Shown: positions 1-10,499 of the stretch, in pieces | Layout: every line of letters begins with the position of its first letter | How positions within the stretch are numbered: the stretch's first letter is position 1 | DNA from: Nymphalis io | Lineage: Eukaryota > Arthropoda > Insecta > Lepidoptera > Nymphalidae | Direction of reading: 5' to 3' | Length of the DNA: 64,000 bases | Assembly: GCF_905147045.1 (NCBI RefSeq) | Contig: NC_065905.1 | Span: forward strand, 10,292,001 to 10,356,000 | Translations under genes and position numbers: made by a program | The notes under the pieces: generated by a model | Seen by the model: the letters and a program-made list of their open reading frames with translations, nothing else | What the model was told of the DNA's origin: nothing | Databases searched by the model: none

Positions 1-334
1 AATTTCCTTGTCTTGTAAACTCCATTAGACCGCCATGGGAATAAAGATGTTCTCTATCTTGTCTTAAACTAAACTAAACTTAAAACCGAAATACAACATG
101 ATCTGATGGATCGCCTACCATGGTGGGCTTACAATAAAGTTCTAACACTGACAAGTTATAAATCTCTATATATTAAAGAATAACTGGCTGACTGTCTGGC
201 ATATCAACGCACAGCCCAAACTACTAGCAGCCTGAAAATTGGTATACGGGTTAGCACTACAATTGTTTGTTTACGTACAGTAGGTTAGCACCAGAAAGAA
301 GAACAGTTCAAAAATTAATAACTTATTGGCCGGA
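1..334. other. AT-rich non-coding DNA
   Basis: I see no gene, RNA or recognisable repeat here. It is ordinary flanking sequence up to the first SINE. Confidence 0.6.
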
Positions 335-684
335 TACCATCCAGAAACCGTAAAAAACCGTAAACCGTAACAGCCTGTGAATGTCCCACTGCTGGGCTAA
401 AGGCCTCCTCTCCTCTTTTTGAGGAGAAGGTTTAGAGCTTATTCCACCACGCTGCTCCAATGCGGGTTGGTAGAATTCACATGTGGCGGAATTTCATTAA
501 AATTAGACACATGCAGGTTTCCTCACGATGTTTTCCTTCACCGTAAAGCACGAGATGAATTATGATCACAAATTAAGCACATGAAAATTCAGTGGTGCTT
601 GCCCGGGTTTGAACCCACGATCATCGGTTAAGATTCACGCGTTCTTACCACTAGGCCGTCTCGCCTTTTTTTTACCATCCAGAA
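335..684 (-). repeat. SINE-A (Metulj-like tRNA-derived SINE), full length with target-site duplication
   Basis: On the minus strand the element starts with a tRNA-like head at about 590-665: an A-box-like GGCCTAGTGG and a B box GGGTTTGAACCC, as read on the plus strand, at 604-615. A conserved body and the terminal CAGGCTGTTAC follow. Its 3' tail is short TTACGG-type units (347-371). The 12-bp sequence TACCATCCAGAA flanks it perfectly at 335-346 and 673-684, the mark of target-primed insertion. A run of T's lies between the head and the duplication. The Metulj name is from memory of Heliconius repeats; the tRNA origin is seen directly in the boxes. Confidence 0.85.
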
Positions 685-1252
685 CAGCTGCAGAATTAAG
701 AATCCCACGAGGACCACTAACACCAGGGAAGGTAACTGGCCCACATTTATTTATTTATTATTTATTATACCATTTTTGCACACAATTTACAAATATATAA
801 AATAACAAGTACATATACTATGCAAAGGCGGCCGTAACACTTACTTACTTCTAGGCAACCTCTGTAAAGAGAAATATTTTTTTTTTTTAGCCAGGATCAT
901 TAATCGGGCGTAGTGTGCGAACAACTCATACTTAAAATTTATTGAATACTTGTAAACTTAATACAACATATATGTAATATCATACATACTCTTATATACA
1001 TACATACCTAAACATTCAGTCATAATGCAGAGGTTGCCGTCATAAAGTATAACACACACTTTAACATTATTATTATTAGAATAAGTACAAAATTGTCGTC
1101 AATTTGCAATCATAAAATTGAGATTATGATGCTGAATTGAAATAATAACATGCCGGCGCTTTAATATAACTTAATCAATTCATAGACAGAAACAGTAAAA
1201 GCACGGACATGTCTGGATACAATAAAAATATATAATAATAATTTAATTACTC
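685..1252. other. AT-rich non-coding DNA
   Basis: Low-complexity AT-rich sequence with short TTTA and TTA runs (about 748-768, 1067-1080). I see no gene or clear repeat. Confidence 0.55.
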
Positions 1253-1440
1253 ATCACTAGTATTATGCGAAAATAACTCCATCTGTTTGTTGCGCCTTAA
1301 CGGTTAAACAGCTTAACCGATTTTGATTGAATTTAGAATGAAGCAAGCTTGAATTCCAAGTAGGCTTTAAGGTATAGGCTACTTTTTGTATATCTAACGC
1401 CTATCCTCACCTAAGTCGCAGGCGAGTAGGGCATAATGCA
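1253..1440 (+). repeat. Degenerate copy of a common lepidopteran interspersed repeat (family G)
   Basis: It has the order TAGTATTATGCGAAA, then a CTGTTTGTTGCGCCTTAACG block, then 'accgattttgattgaattt' and 'aggctact', as in the family-G elements at 1546-2128 and 4446-4650. This string (small open-reading words around ACCGATTTTGATG) is very common in Lepidoptera. The copy is diverged, with no clear ends. Confidence 0.45.
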
Positions 1441-1485
1441 AGTTGCCATATAATTTATTTTTTTCATATACGTTGTCGTAACTCG

Positions 1486-1500
1486 CCGCTAGATGGCATT
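1486..1500 (+). promoter_or_regulatory. CTCF-like motif in a repeated context
   Basis: CCGCTAGATGGCATT resembles the CTCF core (CCRSYAGRKGGCRC). It is preceded by 'taactcg', as in the better match at 43674. No binding evidence exists here. Confidence 0.3.
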
Positions 1501-1545
1501 GCACAACATCTTGTATATCGTTCAAACGAATTAAGGTAACTATTC

Positions 1546-2128
1546 TTACTATTATTATAAATGCAAAAGTGAGTTCGTTTTTTATGTTACGCTTTCACGT
1601 GTTAACTAGTCAACCAATCATCATGAAATTTTGTATACACTTTATCAGGGGTACAGAAAAGGATACCTAACAAAGGTGGATGACTACACGTGGATGACGC
1701 TGCTGGGGGACACAAAGGCAGAAGAACATCTGCCGGGTTCTACCAATTACGACTTACGTTGTATCAAACCGTGATTAAAATCTCCGATCTCGAAAGTTCG
1801 AGAACTTGTAGTAGCGATTTAAACTGGACATTCAAGGTGTTATGGAGGCCTAAAGGGGGAAGATGAAGGTAACACACTAATGTAGAGCCTTTACACGATT
1901 ACCCTCAAGTGTCCAACTCCAACTTCTGATTAGCACTCGAGACTGGGGATATTTTTTATAAGAGATCTTGTCTACGACGACTGCTTAGTTAAAAAGGATT
2001 TTTTTATGCCTATGTCATTCCTTAGGGTTAAGGCTTGTTTCATATTAAATTTCATCAAAATCGGTTCAATGTTCTAGCCGTGAAAGCGTAACAGACATAC
2101 AGAGTTACATTTATAATATTAGTAGAGA
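1546..2128. repeat. Fold-back element (family G) with subterminal inverted repeats
   Basis: The left end (1546-1600) holds 'tattataaatg' and then GTTACGCTTTCACG. The right end (2077-2128) holds CGTGAAAGCGTAAC and then 'catttataatatta', the reverse complement. The interior includes 'aaatttcatcaaaatcgg', the word shared by other family-G copies. Whole length is about 580 bp. It is probably a non-autonomous DNA element or two abutting copies in opposite orientation; the sequence alone does not decide which. Confidence 0.55.
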
Positions 2129-2404
2129 TAATAAAGTTGCGTTCATAGTTTTAGTACATGAAATGAATTGTGTTTATATTTTGGAAGTACTATCAAGTAG
2201 GTAATTGGTCGAATCTTGATGGTATGTGTTCTCGTTCGCTCATAAGCAGTAACTTTTCAATGAGCCCTCGTCACACATTGAATACTAATTGCCAGCCAAA
2301 CATAAGGTATATTTTGCCTTTATATTTCTTAATAACACTCGCTCACTCATCCTTATAACCAAAACAAAACCATAAAAAGTATTTACATTCTGTAGAATAG
2401 TTCC

Positions 2405-2600
2405 AAGTACACAGGTTCGATTCCAAGCAAGCATTGCGTCCTCAATTTTGTTATCAATAATTCATATAGTGCTCGGCGATGAAACATTATTTGTAATCCA
2501 GCTTGAGTTAAATGAAAATCTTCCACAAGTGTAGCCATATCACATTCGACCAGCCTGATGGAAATAGGTCTAAAACCTAAACCCAGTGGGACGCTTACTA
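2405..2600 (+). repeat. SINE-A, old degenerate copy
   Basis: A B box (GGTTCGATTCC at about 2415) is followed by 'aagcaagcattgcgtcctcaa', 'attcatatagtgctcggcgatga', 'cttccacaagtgta' and 'aaacccagtggga'. These are the SINE-A landmarks in the right order, heavily mutated. It is one of the oldest copies in the window. Confidence 0.5.
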
Positions 2601-3300
2601 CACGAGGAATAAAATAATTGAGGATAAGAAAAAATACACTGCAATCAACGTCTGCACGAACTTAGTCGCGGGCGCAGCTTGTATGTAAATAAAATGACTG
2701 TAATAGAGCAATAAAGACATAGACGAAATTAGCAAAGTTATCCTTTGATTAAGCCGCAAGTAATGTTTACAGTAATTTCAGCATTTCTAATATGGCTTTT
2801 AATTAATAAAAACATGCTTTATTTAATTTTAAATGCTTGTAATAATTCTTTAAACGGATTAAATGTCATAAATGAAGTAATTTAAAGATTATGAATCATT
2901 ATTAGCAATGAAAATCTAAATGATATGCATTAATAATTGTCCTGATAATTATAATGTACATAACGAGTGATGAAGCAGACCGACTTAAACTGCTATGTTA
3001 TTAACGATTTTATATGAAGTCTGCCAACAAAATTGGTGGGCTGTTACGAGTGGCATCCTCGCCCATAGATACTGGTACTGTGGGAAATATAGTCAACTTG
3101 TTATACCATTGAGGGAAAATGGGAGGGTTATATCCAATCTGCCTAAAACATTGACAGCTATATGTATGCATTATTGCGTTTTAGTTTGATAGATGAGTCA
3201 GTCAGTGTAATGTACAGTGGAAATTATAAATATATAAGATCTTATTGCAACTCTATAAAAAACATGTGTTAGTCTGAGTGAAGGGTTCTTTAATTTAACA
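2601..3300. other. AT-rich non-coding DNA
   Basis: No gene or family-level repeat was recognised. The open frames here are short and AT-biased. Confidence 0.55.
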
Positions 3301-3541
3301 GCCTGGGCTTGACACTTGGCCAGGCGGGAAGACGGAAGGTGGACTAAAGTCATCACGGAGTGGTTGCCTAGAGAAGCAAAAAGGCCAGTGGGCAGACCAC
3401 TCGCCCGTAGGTCAGACGATATTAGAAAAATGACGGGGGCTCAATGGATACGATTAGCACAGGACCGGGAGAATTGGCGCGCCTGTGAGAAGGCCTATGT
3501 CCAGCAGTGGATTAATGTGGGCTGAATATGATGATTGAGAG
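3301..3541 (+). pseudogene. RTE-type LINE, C-terminal end of reverse transcriptase ORF
   Basis: This is the extreme C-terminus of a non-LTR retrotransposon polyprotein. The plus frame reads ARREDGRWTKVITEW, then KRPVGRPLARRSDDI and then AYVQQWINVG before TGA (3523-3525). These match the well known tail of RTE-like endonuclease/reverse transcriptases (WAGHVARR, DGRW, GRPxxRWxDDI, YVQQW). It is broken: the WAGH motif reads W-A-stop-H with TGA at 3310-3312, and the usual RWSDDI tryptophan is arginine. The RT and endonuclease domains are missing, as expected from 5' truncation on insertion. The stop is followed by a short tail rich in ATGATGATT, typical of RTE 3' ends. It is non-functional. Clade assignment is from motif memory. 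Confidence 0.75.
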
Positions 3542-3636
3542 AACTACGATTCCCTAAATTATCGAAAAGACGTAATAACGTGAGCTAAACTTTAATAACA
3601 AGTATATAATAAGAGCTTTACATAAGCCCTTATTAT

Positions 3637-3935
3637 ATTTAGTAATAATATAATAATAGTAACAATACCCTTAGACATTTTTCACACACGGCCATCTGAT
3701 CCCAAATTAAGCTTGTACAAAGCTTGTGCTATGGAAACCAGACAACTGATATACTACATATATTACTTTTCTTTTGTAAATACATACTTATATAGATAAC
3801 CCAGACACCCAGACTCAGGACAAACAGACATGTTCATGCACACAAATGTCTGTCCCGGGTGGGAATCGAACCCATAACCTTCTGCGTGAAAGGCAAGTAT
3901 CTACCAACCACGCCAACCGGCTCGTCGATTTAGTA
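3637..3935 (-). repeat. SINE-D (tRNA-derived), full length
   Basis: On the minus strand it starts CGAGCCGGTTGGCGTGGTTG (A box region) with the B box GGTTCGATTCC (complement at about 3863-3873). A body with paired GACAGACATTTGTGTGC / ACATGTCTGTTTGTCC words follows, then the conserved end GGCCGTGTGTGAAAAATGTC and a tail of ATT units. A likely 8-bp duplication, ATTTAGTA, lies at 3637-3644 and 3928-3935. Other copies are at 47204 and 56319, both also on the minus strand. Confidence 0.75.
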
Positions 3936-4113
3936 GTAGGTAAGGAATGTATAAATACGATTGCAATTAATAGAATGGTCTTGTTACTAATAATACAGTT
4001 GTATAATTCTCATATATATTGTTTTTCATAGCACTGGTTAGGCTTCGTGGTCATTAGGTCATCGCCCATTTAGGTCGGCTTCACACTTATCTACAATACT
4101 TTGTACACTTAAG

Positions 4114-4150
4114 GTATATGTTGAATGAGCCAGTGTAATTATAAGAACAA
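4114..4150 (+). repeat. Tiny Lep1-like fragment
   Basis: GAGCCAGTGTAATTATAAG matches the middle of the Lep1-like element. Only about 35 bp is recognisable. Confidence 0.35.
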
Positions 4151-4224
4151 TGGATGTAGCATTCGATATCATCGTTGAAAGCGCTTAGCAATACGTTATA
4201 CATAATTTAAAATTTTAAAATTAC

Positions 4225-4443
4225 AAATTTGTGTTTATAATTCATCTCGTGCTTGACGGTGAAGGAAAACATCGTGAGGAAACCTGCATGTGTCTAATTT
4301 CATTGAAATCCTGCCACATGTGTATTCTACCAACCCGCATTGGAGCAGCGTGGTGGAATAAGCTCCAAACCTTCTCCTCAAAAGGGAGAGGAGGCCTTAG
4401 CCCAGCAGTGGGACATTAACAGGCTGTTACTGATTACTGACTG
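4225..4443 (+). repeat. SINE-A, 5'-truncated
   Basis: It begins in the body at TTTGTGTTTATAATTCATC and runs through CATCGTGAGGAAACCTGC to CAGCAGTGGGACATTAACAG and GCTGTTACTGATTACTG. The tRNA-like head is absent. The tail units read TTACTGA rather than TTACGG. Confidence 0.8.
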
Positions 4444-4445
4444 AA

Positions 4446-4650
4446 AATTACAAATGTGAAAGTAACCCTGTTTGTCTGTTACTTTTTCATGACTAAGCCA
4501 CTGAACAGATTTTGAAGAAATATGTTATTAGGCAAGCTTTAACCCTAAGAAAGGACATAGGTTACATTTTTATACCTTACTTCTGAAAACGATCCCCCCT
4601 CCGCCCTAATACGCGAGCGAAGTTGCGATCGAAAACTAGTATTATATTTA
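4446..4650 (+). repeat. Family G interspersed repeat
   Basis: Holds 'acaaatgtgaaagtaac', 'ctgtttgtctgttac', 'ccactgaacagattttgaag', 'aaggacataggttac' and the end 'actagtattata'. It directly abuts the SINE-A tail and a CG-containing word (ACGCGAGCGAAGTTGCG) near 4611. Likely a non-autonomous repeat; no coding capacity. Confidence 0.55.
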
Positions 4651-4749
4651 TTCTTATTTTTAACGATTGTATGATATAGAAGTAGAAAGTCTCTTCAATC
4701 AGTGTAAACATAAAGAATCTTTAAGCATCATTATACATAATATAATATA

Positions 4750-5130
4750 TAATAATGTCCTCCAGACAGATTTCGGCCACGGCAGCCAATCTCAAGAGAG
4801 ATTAGCCAATTACGCAGGAGATATTATAGTGCACAATTGTGCGCGCAGAGACAGGTGCACTATTCCTATTCTTTCTCTCCTCCCTATTCTTTCTCTTATA
4901 ATCCAGGACGGCAATCCGACACGACCGGAAAGAAATCAGACGCAGGACCAACGGCTTTACGTGCTTTTCCGATGCACCGGAATGTACACACTTCCAACTT
5001 GCAGACTCCAGGCTGCTACTGAGAATTTTCATCAGAAAAACTCAATAACTTTCTATTGGCCCCTACCCGGAATTTGAACCCAGGAGCTTCGGGTCTGCGG
5101 CTTTACAGCCACTAGACCAACGAGGCAGTC
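4750..5130 (-). repeat. SINE-C (tRNA-derived), full length
   Basis: On the minus strand the head reads GACTGCCTCGTTGGTCTAGT (A box) and then a degenerate B box at about 5070-5085. The body carries AAAATTCTCAGTAGCAGCC and the conserved GGCCGCCGTGGCCGAAATC-type end, and the tail is ATT units (plus-strand AATAAT at 4751). The head's discriminator region and the body match the copies at 24712, 27191, 32164 and 39578. Confidence 0.8.
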
Positions 5131-5951
5131 AATAAACCATAACATATACATACGACGTAATAATTACGAAACCATTTTTATAATCAGATATTAATTGATA
5201 AAGATAACTCACTAAGGTAGCACCGATGTAAGTATTACTAGAATAATTATAAAATATATGTATAATGGAAAATTGCAACAAATGCAGTATGTCTAATACA
5301 TAGATATATAAACAATAGTTATATTAACATTGAAAAAGTAATTAACTACAAGAAAAGATATAAAATTATAAAACCATAAAATTCCATTTTTAAAAACATT
5401 TAAATATAGAACGTCGCAAATATATATATAAAACTAACAACAAAAAGAGTAGAAAACAGTAAAAGTATAATTTAATTTATTAATATATTGAATATAGAAC
5501 ATTTTATAAATCTGAACACAAACGATAGATTAATTATGAATAAAAACATGAATCGATATTAGATTACAAACTAAAATTGTACTTAACAATCACATTGGAG
5601 CTACACTAATTACACCCCAGTCCGCTTAACTGTTAAAGAACACCGAACCTCCCTGGCTTCTAGAATACAACGCGATATCGATCCCCCGTATTAAGTTTTA
5701 GTTTGAAGCCAATTAAACTGGCATAAACCTCTTATGAGACACCCCACAACCCCACCTTCCCCACTAAACCAACATGGCGTCACGATTGTCACCTACGGTT
5801 AGGCAATTTTTTTTCTTTAATTTCACATGATAAATATTCAACTTTAATGAATTGCAATAAGGTCGATATTTAGCAGATAAACGGCGCTGCACCTGAAGAT
5901 TTATTCTTTGAACGCGTGTGCAATATTACCCCGATCTACTCTCGTTATGTA
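5131..5951. other. AT-rich non-coding DNA with a less AT-rich patch
   Basis: 5131-5560 is strongly AT-rich. 5580-5810 is less so, with CCCCCGTATT, CACCCCACAACCCCACC and 'aacatggcgtcacg'. No frame or RNA is recognised. Confidence 0.5.
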
Positions 5952-6275
5952 TCATTTTAATTTAGGCTTTAAGTTTGATGGGATAGAGTAGTTTTTTGAT
6001 ATGTCCGTGTTAATGAATGTGAGCACTGTTGTTCTAAATAGGTAGCGGAGGCGTGACATTAACGCCCGTAGGGACTGAGAATTATACATGAAGGGTTGTC
6101 GCGGTAGGGTTAAGTGTTCAAGAAAGCGGGGATCATCGGGGTGCTTTAAATATTGATGTGAAAATGGCAGGTTTGAACTATCCAAGAATTTGGTGATTGA
6201 AAAAGCCACACAAACTATTGTAAATATTTTAAAATCATAGGTTTTATCTACTGTATAATAAAATTTATTGAACAA
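5952..6275 (-). CDS. Unrecognised 107-residue reading frame
   Basis: An ATG-initiated frame with a stop at 5952. I do not recognise the product. The first 35 residues are hydrophobic and AT-biased (FKIFTIVCVAFSITKF). The middle is richer in charged and proline residues (YLKHPDDPRFLEHLTLPRQP, then MYNSQSLRALMSRLRYLFRT), unlike a chance frame in AT-rich DNA. There is no Kozak-like context or neighbouring splice structure that I can defend. It could be a remnant of a mobile-element protein, a host exon, or chance. The nearest features are a SINE-C and a family-G fragment. A protein search with the middle block would decide. Confidence 0.3.
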   Translation of the reverse strand: MFNKFYYTVDKTYDFKIFTIVCVAFSITKFLDSSNLPFSHQYLKHPDDPRFLEHLTLPRQPFMYNSQSLRALMSRLRYLFRTTVLTFINTDISKNYSIPSNLKPKLK

Positions 6276-6299
6276 AGAATGATAGCATTATTCAAATAT

Positions 6300-6460
6300 T
6301 AGTTTCTGCTCGCGGCTTTGCCCGCGTATTAGGGAGGGAGGTGACATGTGTTAGGTACCTTGAGTCCTTTTATGATGATCGCTTGAGTTTTTAAGACATG
6401 AAGCGTAACAAACATACTCACTTACGCATGCATAACATTAGGTAGGATAATTCCTAAAAT
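6300..6460 (-). repeat. Family G repeat fragment, degenerate
   Basis: CTCGCGGCTTTGCCCGCGTA followed by 'gaagcgtaacaaacatactcac' is the reverse form of the family-G head (gttacgc...cgcgggc). No clear ends. Confidence 0.4.
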
Positions 6461-6588
6461 ATAAATATAATGCAAAATATTACTATTGTTTTTAATAGGT
6501 GTGAATATTGTGTTAAGGGTGTATACTGGCAGCCCCAATTACCATCAAGATACGAAAAGTAAATGTAATGTCTAATCAGCTTGATAGG

Positions 6589-6929
6589 TTGTATAACCTA
6601 CAGTACAGTAACAGTAACAGCCTGTTAATGTCCCACTGCTGGGCTAAGGCCTCCTCTCCCTTTTTTTAAGGAGAAGGTTTGGAGCTTATTCCACCACGCT
6701 GCTCCAATGCGGGTTGGTGGAATACACATGTGGCAGAATTTCGATGAAATTAGACACATGCAGGTTTCCTCACGATGTTTTCCTTCACCGAAAAGCACGA
6801 GATGAATTATAACAGAAATTAAGCACATGAAAATTCAGAGGTGCTTGCCCGGGTTTGAACCCACGTTCATCGGTTAAGATTCACGCGTTCTTACCACTGG
6901 GCCATCTCGACTTCTCTTGTATAACCTAC
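6589..6929 (-). repeat. SINE-A, full length with 13-bp target-site duplication
   Basis: Tail units (ACAGTAACAGTAACAG at 6603-6620), the full body and the tRNA-like head (B box complement GGGTTTGAACCC at 6851-6862, A box near 6898) are all present. TTGTATAACCTAC repeats perfectly at 6589-6601 and 6917-6929. This is one of the best preserved, and so probably recent, insertions. Confidence 0.88.
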
Positions 6930-7009
6930 TTTTAATTAATGTAAATAAAACAACTCAAATTACTCTATTCAACATAGAAGAATTACACTTACTTTTTGAT
7001 TGTCAAATT

Positions 7010-7085
7010 AGAAACTATCATCGGTTCGGAAAAGAAATAGCCAGACCTTAGAAGAACCGGCAAAATAAACTCAGCGGGTTCTTAT
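7010..7085 (+). repeat. Family H fragment (CGGTTCGGAA repeat)
   Basis: 'catcggttcggaaaag' then 'agaagaaccggcaaaataaa' and 'ctcagcgggttc' match the copy at 42705-42815, which is better preserved. Common in Lepidoptera; nature unresolved. Confidence 0.45.
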
Positions 7086-7393
7086 CTTGTCTTTTAATTG
7101 TTTATATATTTTTTGTTTCAAAAGAAATAGCCAGGAGGCGATCGTTTCATTCCCAAGGTGTGCTATCATCCATAAACACTAATTATATAATAACCTCTTA
7201 CACATTCTACATTTTTTTTTAAATGTAGCAACAGGGGCATTTTGAATGCTTTCTGAGATCTTGTTGTAAAACCAGATACATTGTCCAACCAAAGAGTTAC
7301 TGACTCTATGCAAAAGAGCAACATCATTAATTCATTTTCCCACAAGCTCATTAATATTTTTCGGTACATACATAACATTACATAATACTACTA

Positions 7394-7656
7394 ATAGGTG
7401 GTAGGGCTTTGTGCAAGCGTGTCTGGGCAGGTACCACCCACTTATTACATATTCTACCGCTGAACAGAATTGCTTAGTATTGTTGCGTTCCGGTGAAGAG
7501 TGAGTAACCGCAGGCACAGGGGTTATAACATCTTAATATCTTAGTTTGGTGGCGCATTTGAGGATTAATATTTCTTACATCGCCAATGTCTTTAGGCAGT
7601 GGTGACCACTTACTATGAGGAGGCGCATTTGCCTGTGTACTATAACATAAAAAAGT
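7394..7656 (+). repeat. Lep1-like element, near complete
   Basis: Starts at AGGTGGTAGGGCTTTGTGCA, then GGTACCACCCACTTATTA, 'tattctaccgctgaac', 'gtgaccacttact', and ends in an A-rich stretch at about 7650. The order matches the consensus of the many copies in this window. Lep1 was described as a non-autonomous Helitron; the A-rich 3' end seen here is also compatible with retroposition. Confidence 0.75.
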
Positions 7657-9108
7657 ATTGAAAAGTTAAAAATCCATAATGCATAATACTTCTATATATA
7701 ATCTAGTTTTATAAATCATAACATGCATCTTAACCGAGTATCGCGACTTTAATTCCGGGAAATAATCACAGCGTTTTCATGTACATAACTATTATAATAC
7801 ATTCGAACTTTTAAATGTAATAAGCAAGCTTTCATTTGTCTAAATATATTACATTATTTTATAATATAGTTGGTTTAAAATTAGTTATCGCTTTAAATAA
7901 TGACCAACCGCAGCCACTTCGGCGAATCACAAGAGAAAACAACAGCACGAGAAATATTAATTCTCTTCTACAATCTAAATATTATTCATTCAAGACACTT
8001 TACAGTAATTAATTGTAAAGTTTGATCGTTTAATTTTTAGATAAACAAGTTTTTTTTAAAATTACAAACCTGTTTTTAAATTATGATTTTCATGCTTAAG
8101 CAAACTGGGCAAATAGTTACTCTGGTCCTTCTACCCCGGATGCGGAACAGATCGGAACTGTTTTATGACTAAATATTTCTCAAGGTTTTGAACTTACAGC
8201 TTCTGAGTTGTGATAAAGATAATCGGTTTTGACTTCAGTTTAAGAGTCCTGCACTCGAATGTCAAATCAATGATAACAAAAAGGGATATATCATTGTTTA
8301 TAAATAAGGTCGTAAATGCCTAGTATTTCTTGTAAGAAATTCTATAACCAATATTCGAATACCGGTCGGTGATGGCGAGCGTGCCTGCCTAGGAATTTAG
8401 TGTATCGAAATATTGTTGGCATTTAATATCACGTTCGTCTCATAGCTTATAAGCTTCTCTTTAACTATGTGGTAGGAACGTCTTGTTTACAAAATGTATT
8501 AAGTATCGAGATTTTAATATTATAGTGACATGGTGTTATTGTCGAGTGACGGGGGCCTCGTTTTATCGTAACGAGGTATTTGCACATATCAAGCACAAAA
8601 ACAAAAAAAACATACTTTATTTAACTTGGCTCTTTTACAAGCGTTTTTTATCGTCAATTACACGAGTAAGCTCATGATAAATAAAATCTGCCTGTCCGAA
8701 AATAAACAGACGATCTTTGGTTGTTTCCACTGGACTATCTCGACTCTCTAGATTTTAATATAATCATATTTACTTAGTATTGCTTTACGATGGTACAAAA
8801 TTCCATCAAATAACATAATTTAAATTTCACAGTCAGTTCGGATGATTCGATTCAGATGAATCTAAAAGTAACGTTACGTTTTTCCTTAGTTAAATAACTT
8901 ATATGAATATGTTAATAAATAAAATTTAATTTACTTATACTATATATTAAATGAAAACCAATGAATAAAATCTAAGCTTTTTGTTATTATATATTTATTT
9001 TTGAGTAAGCCTTATATATTTAACATTTAAAAAAATATTTGCAGAATATTATTATAGAAACAAAAACTTTGTCCCAGGAAGTATGGACAAACATTGCGGA
9101 GGCAGACA
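7657..9108. other. AT-rich non-coding DNA containing one degenerate MITE
   Basis: Mostly unique-looking AT-rich sequence. At about 8200-8330 the words CTCGAATGTCAAATCAATGA and TTTATAAATAAGG match the MITE (family F) at 46639, in a diverged form. I see no gene. Confidence 0.5.
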
Positions 9109-9428
9109 CCGTAACCGTAACCGTAACCGTAACAGCCTGTGAACGTCCCACAGCTGGGCTAAGGCCTCCTCTCCCTTTTTTTTGAGCAGATGTTTGGAGC
9201 TTATTCCACCACGATGCCTCAGTGCGGGTTGGTGGAATACACATGTGGCAAACTTTCAGTGAAATTATACACATTCAGGTTTCCTCACAATGTTTTCCTT
9301 CACCGTCAAGCACGAGATGAATTATAATCACAAATTAAGAACATGAAAATTCAGTGGTGCTTTTCCGGGTTTGTTCCCATGATCACCGGTTAAGATTCAC
9401 GCGTTCTTACCACTTCGCCATCTCGGCT
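9109..9428 (-). repeat. SINE-A with four tandem TTACGG tail units
   Basis: The plus-strand start is four perfect CCGTAA units (9109-9132), so the element's 3' tail is (TTACGG)4. Full body and head follow, ending TCTCGGCT at 9428. The B box is mutated (GGGTTTGTTCCC, complement), so this copy is probably not transcribed by RNA polymerase III. No clear duplication was found. Confidence 0.8.
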
Positions 9429-10085
9429 ATTCAGCCAGATACATGGTGTTATAATTAATTATTTACAAATAAATACTATTAAGACTGAATATATTAAAAT
9501 CTTTAAATAAAAATAACTTTCCACGCAAAATAACGTGTGTATTACCGTATATAGAATAATAAACATAGAAGTAACTCACACTTACAAGAACGTTATACAT
9601 TTAAGGTCGTAATACATATATATCATATATATAATAAACATTCCTCTGATGACCACACAGCGTCTGTTCGATTTGTATTTATTGAGACAATAAGGAGTAG
9701 CGATCCAATAACTTTCAGCGTCCACTACCAAGCTATCTTACACAGAAACATCTTAGTAACATTTACTTTAGATTCACACGAATATAGCACTGAAATCGTA
9801 TCTATAGAAGTCAGTTTCCCTTGCAATGATTTCAATATCAGTGTTGCTTTCGTCATTGTATATGTCATGTGTAGAACTTCTTTAATTACGATCTGTACAA
9901 CATTGTTCGTGCGGCTGTTTTGAGAAATTATAATATTCTGAATTTTATCTCATTTAGTTTGAAAAAATATTTTATTCGTAAAATTTATTTGAAACGACAC
10001 ATGCTTTACACAAGATACATACGTATAGAGAAATATATTTAATAATATATGAATGAAATGATTGAATTACCCTATACATAAAATG
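9429..10085. other. AT-rich non-coding DNA
   Basis: Nothing recognised. Confidence 0.55.
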
Positions 10086-10102
10086 TATATATATATATAT
10101 AT
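10086..10102. repeat. (AT)n microsatellite, about 17 bp, followed by T-run
   Basis: Alternating TA then a run of nine to ten T's at 10102-10111; likely the A-tail (minus sense) of the adjacent repeat. Confidence 0.7.
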
Positions 10103-10111
10103 TTTTTTTTT

Positions 10112-10340
10112 ATATGTCCGGGATGGCAAATGACTCTACTCCACCTGATGGTAAGTGGTAGTAGAGTCCAAACGCGACGACGGCCAGTACAGTCGGGAAG
10201 AATGTTCTGTACTAGCCATCACCGCCTTGCTGGCCCGCAAGATGCCTCTTCACGCCTCGTTTGAAGGAACCCGGCTAATATCGGTTGTTCGAGTAACATT
10301 CTTTGCCCAACGGTGAAGCCGCCCAACGGTAATCCACGAA
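10112..10340 (-). repeat. Family I interspersed repeat (GC-richer)
   Basis: The block contains CCACCTGATGGTAAGTGGTA, GGCCAGTACAGTCGGGAAG and AAGATGCCTCTTCACGCCTC, then 'gtttgaaggaacccgg'. I recognise this string as recurrent in lepidopteran genomes but cannot name the element. A T-run adjoins its left end, suggesting an A-tailed element on the minus strand. A distant relative may sit at 23580-23725. Confidence 0.45.
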
Positions 10341-10344
10341 AATT

Positions 10345-10480
10345 GATAAAAAATATTCTTTATTCAAAATCAAAATATTTTTTATTCAAATAGACTTTTA
10401 CGAGTACTTATGTATCGTCAGCGCTACCACCGGCTCGGAATATGGATCCTACCGAGAATTATTTCAAATAGGCTTTTTAT
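10345..10480 (+). repeat. Family H copy, partial
   Basis: 'tattttttattcaaatagact', 'ccaccggctcggaatatgga' and 'cctaccgagaa' align with 42705-42815. Confidence 0.5.
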
Positions 10481-10499
10481 ATATACCTATATATATTCT

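Noticed and set aside
1546..2128. Long terminal repeats of an LTR retrotransposon
   Set aside because: The terminal words are inverted, not direct, and no gag, pol or primer-binding site is present.
4231..4419. Frames reading CMCLISLKSCHMCILPTRIG and relatives at 6625, 9020, 19761, 29453, 45929
   Set aside because: These lie inside SINE-A copies, which are transcribed from tRNA-type promoters and do not encode protein.
4667..5077. A 136-residue plus frame, and related frames at 24762, 24803, 27350, 32261 and 39675
   Set aside because: They run through SINE-C copies, so the apparent conservation is repeat identity.
9109..9132. Telomeric repeat
   Set aside because: The unit is TTACGG, not the insect TTAGG, only four copies occur, and they are the tail of a SINE.
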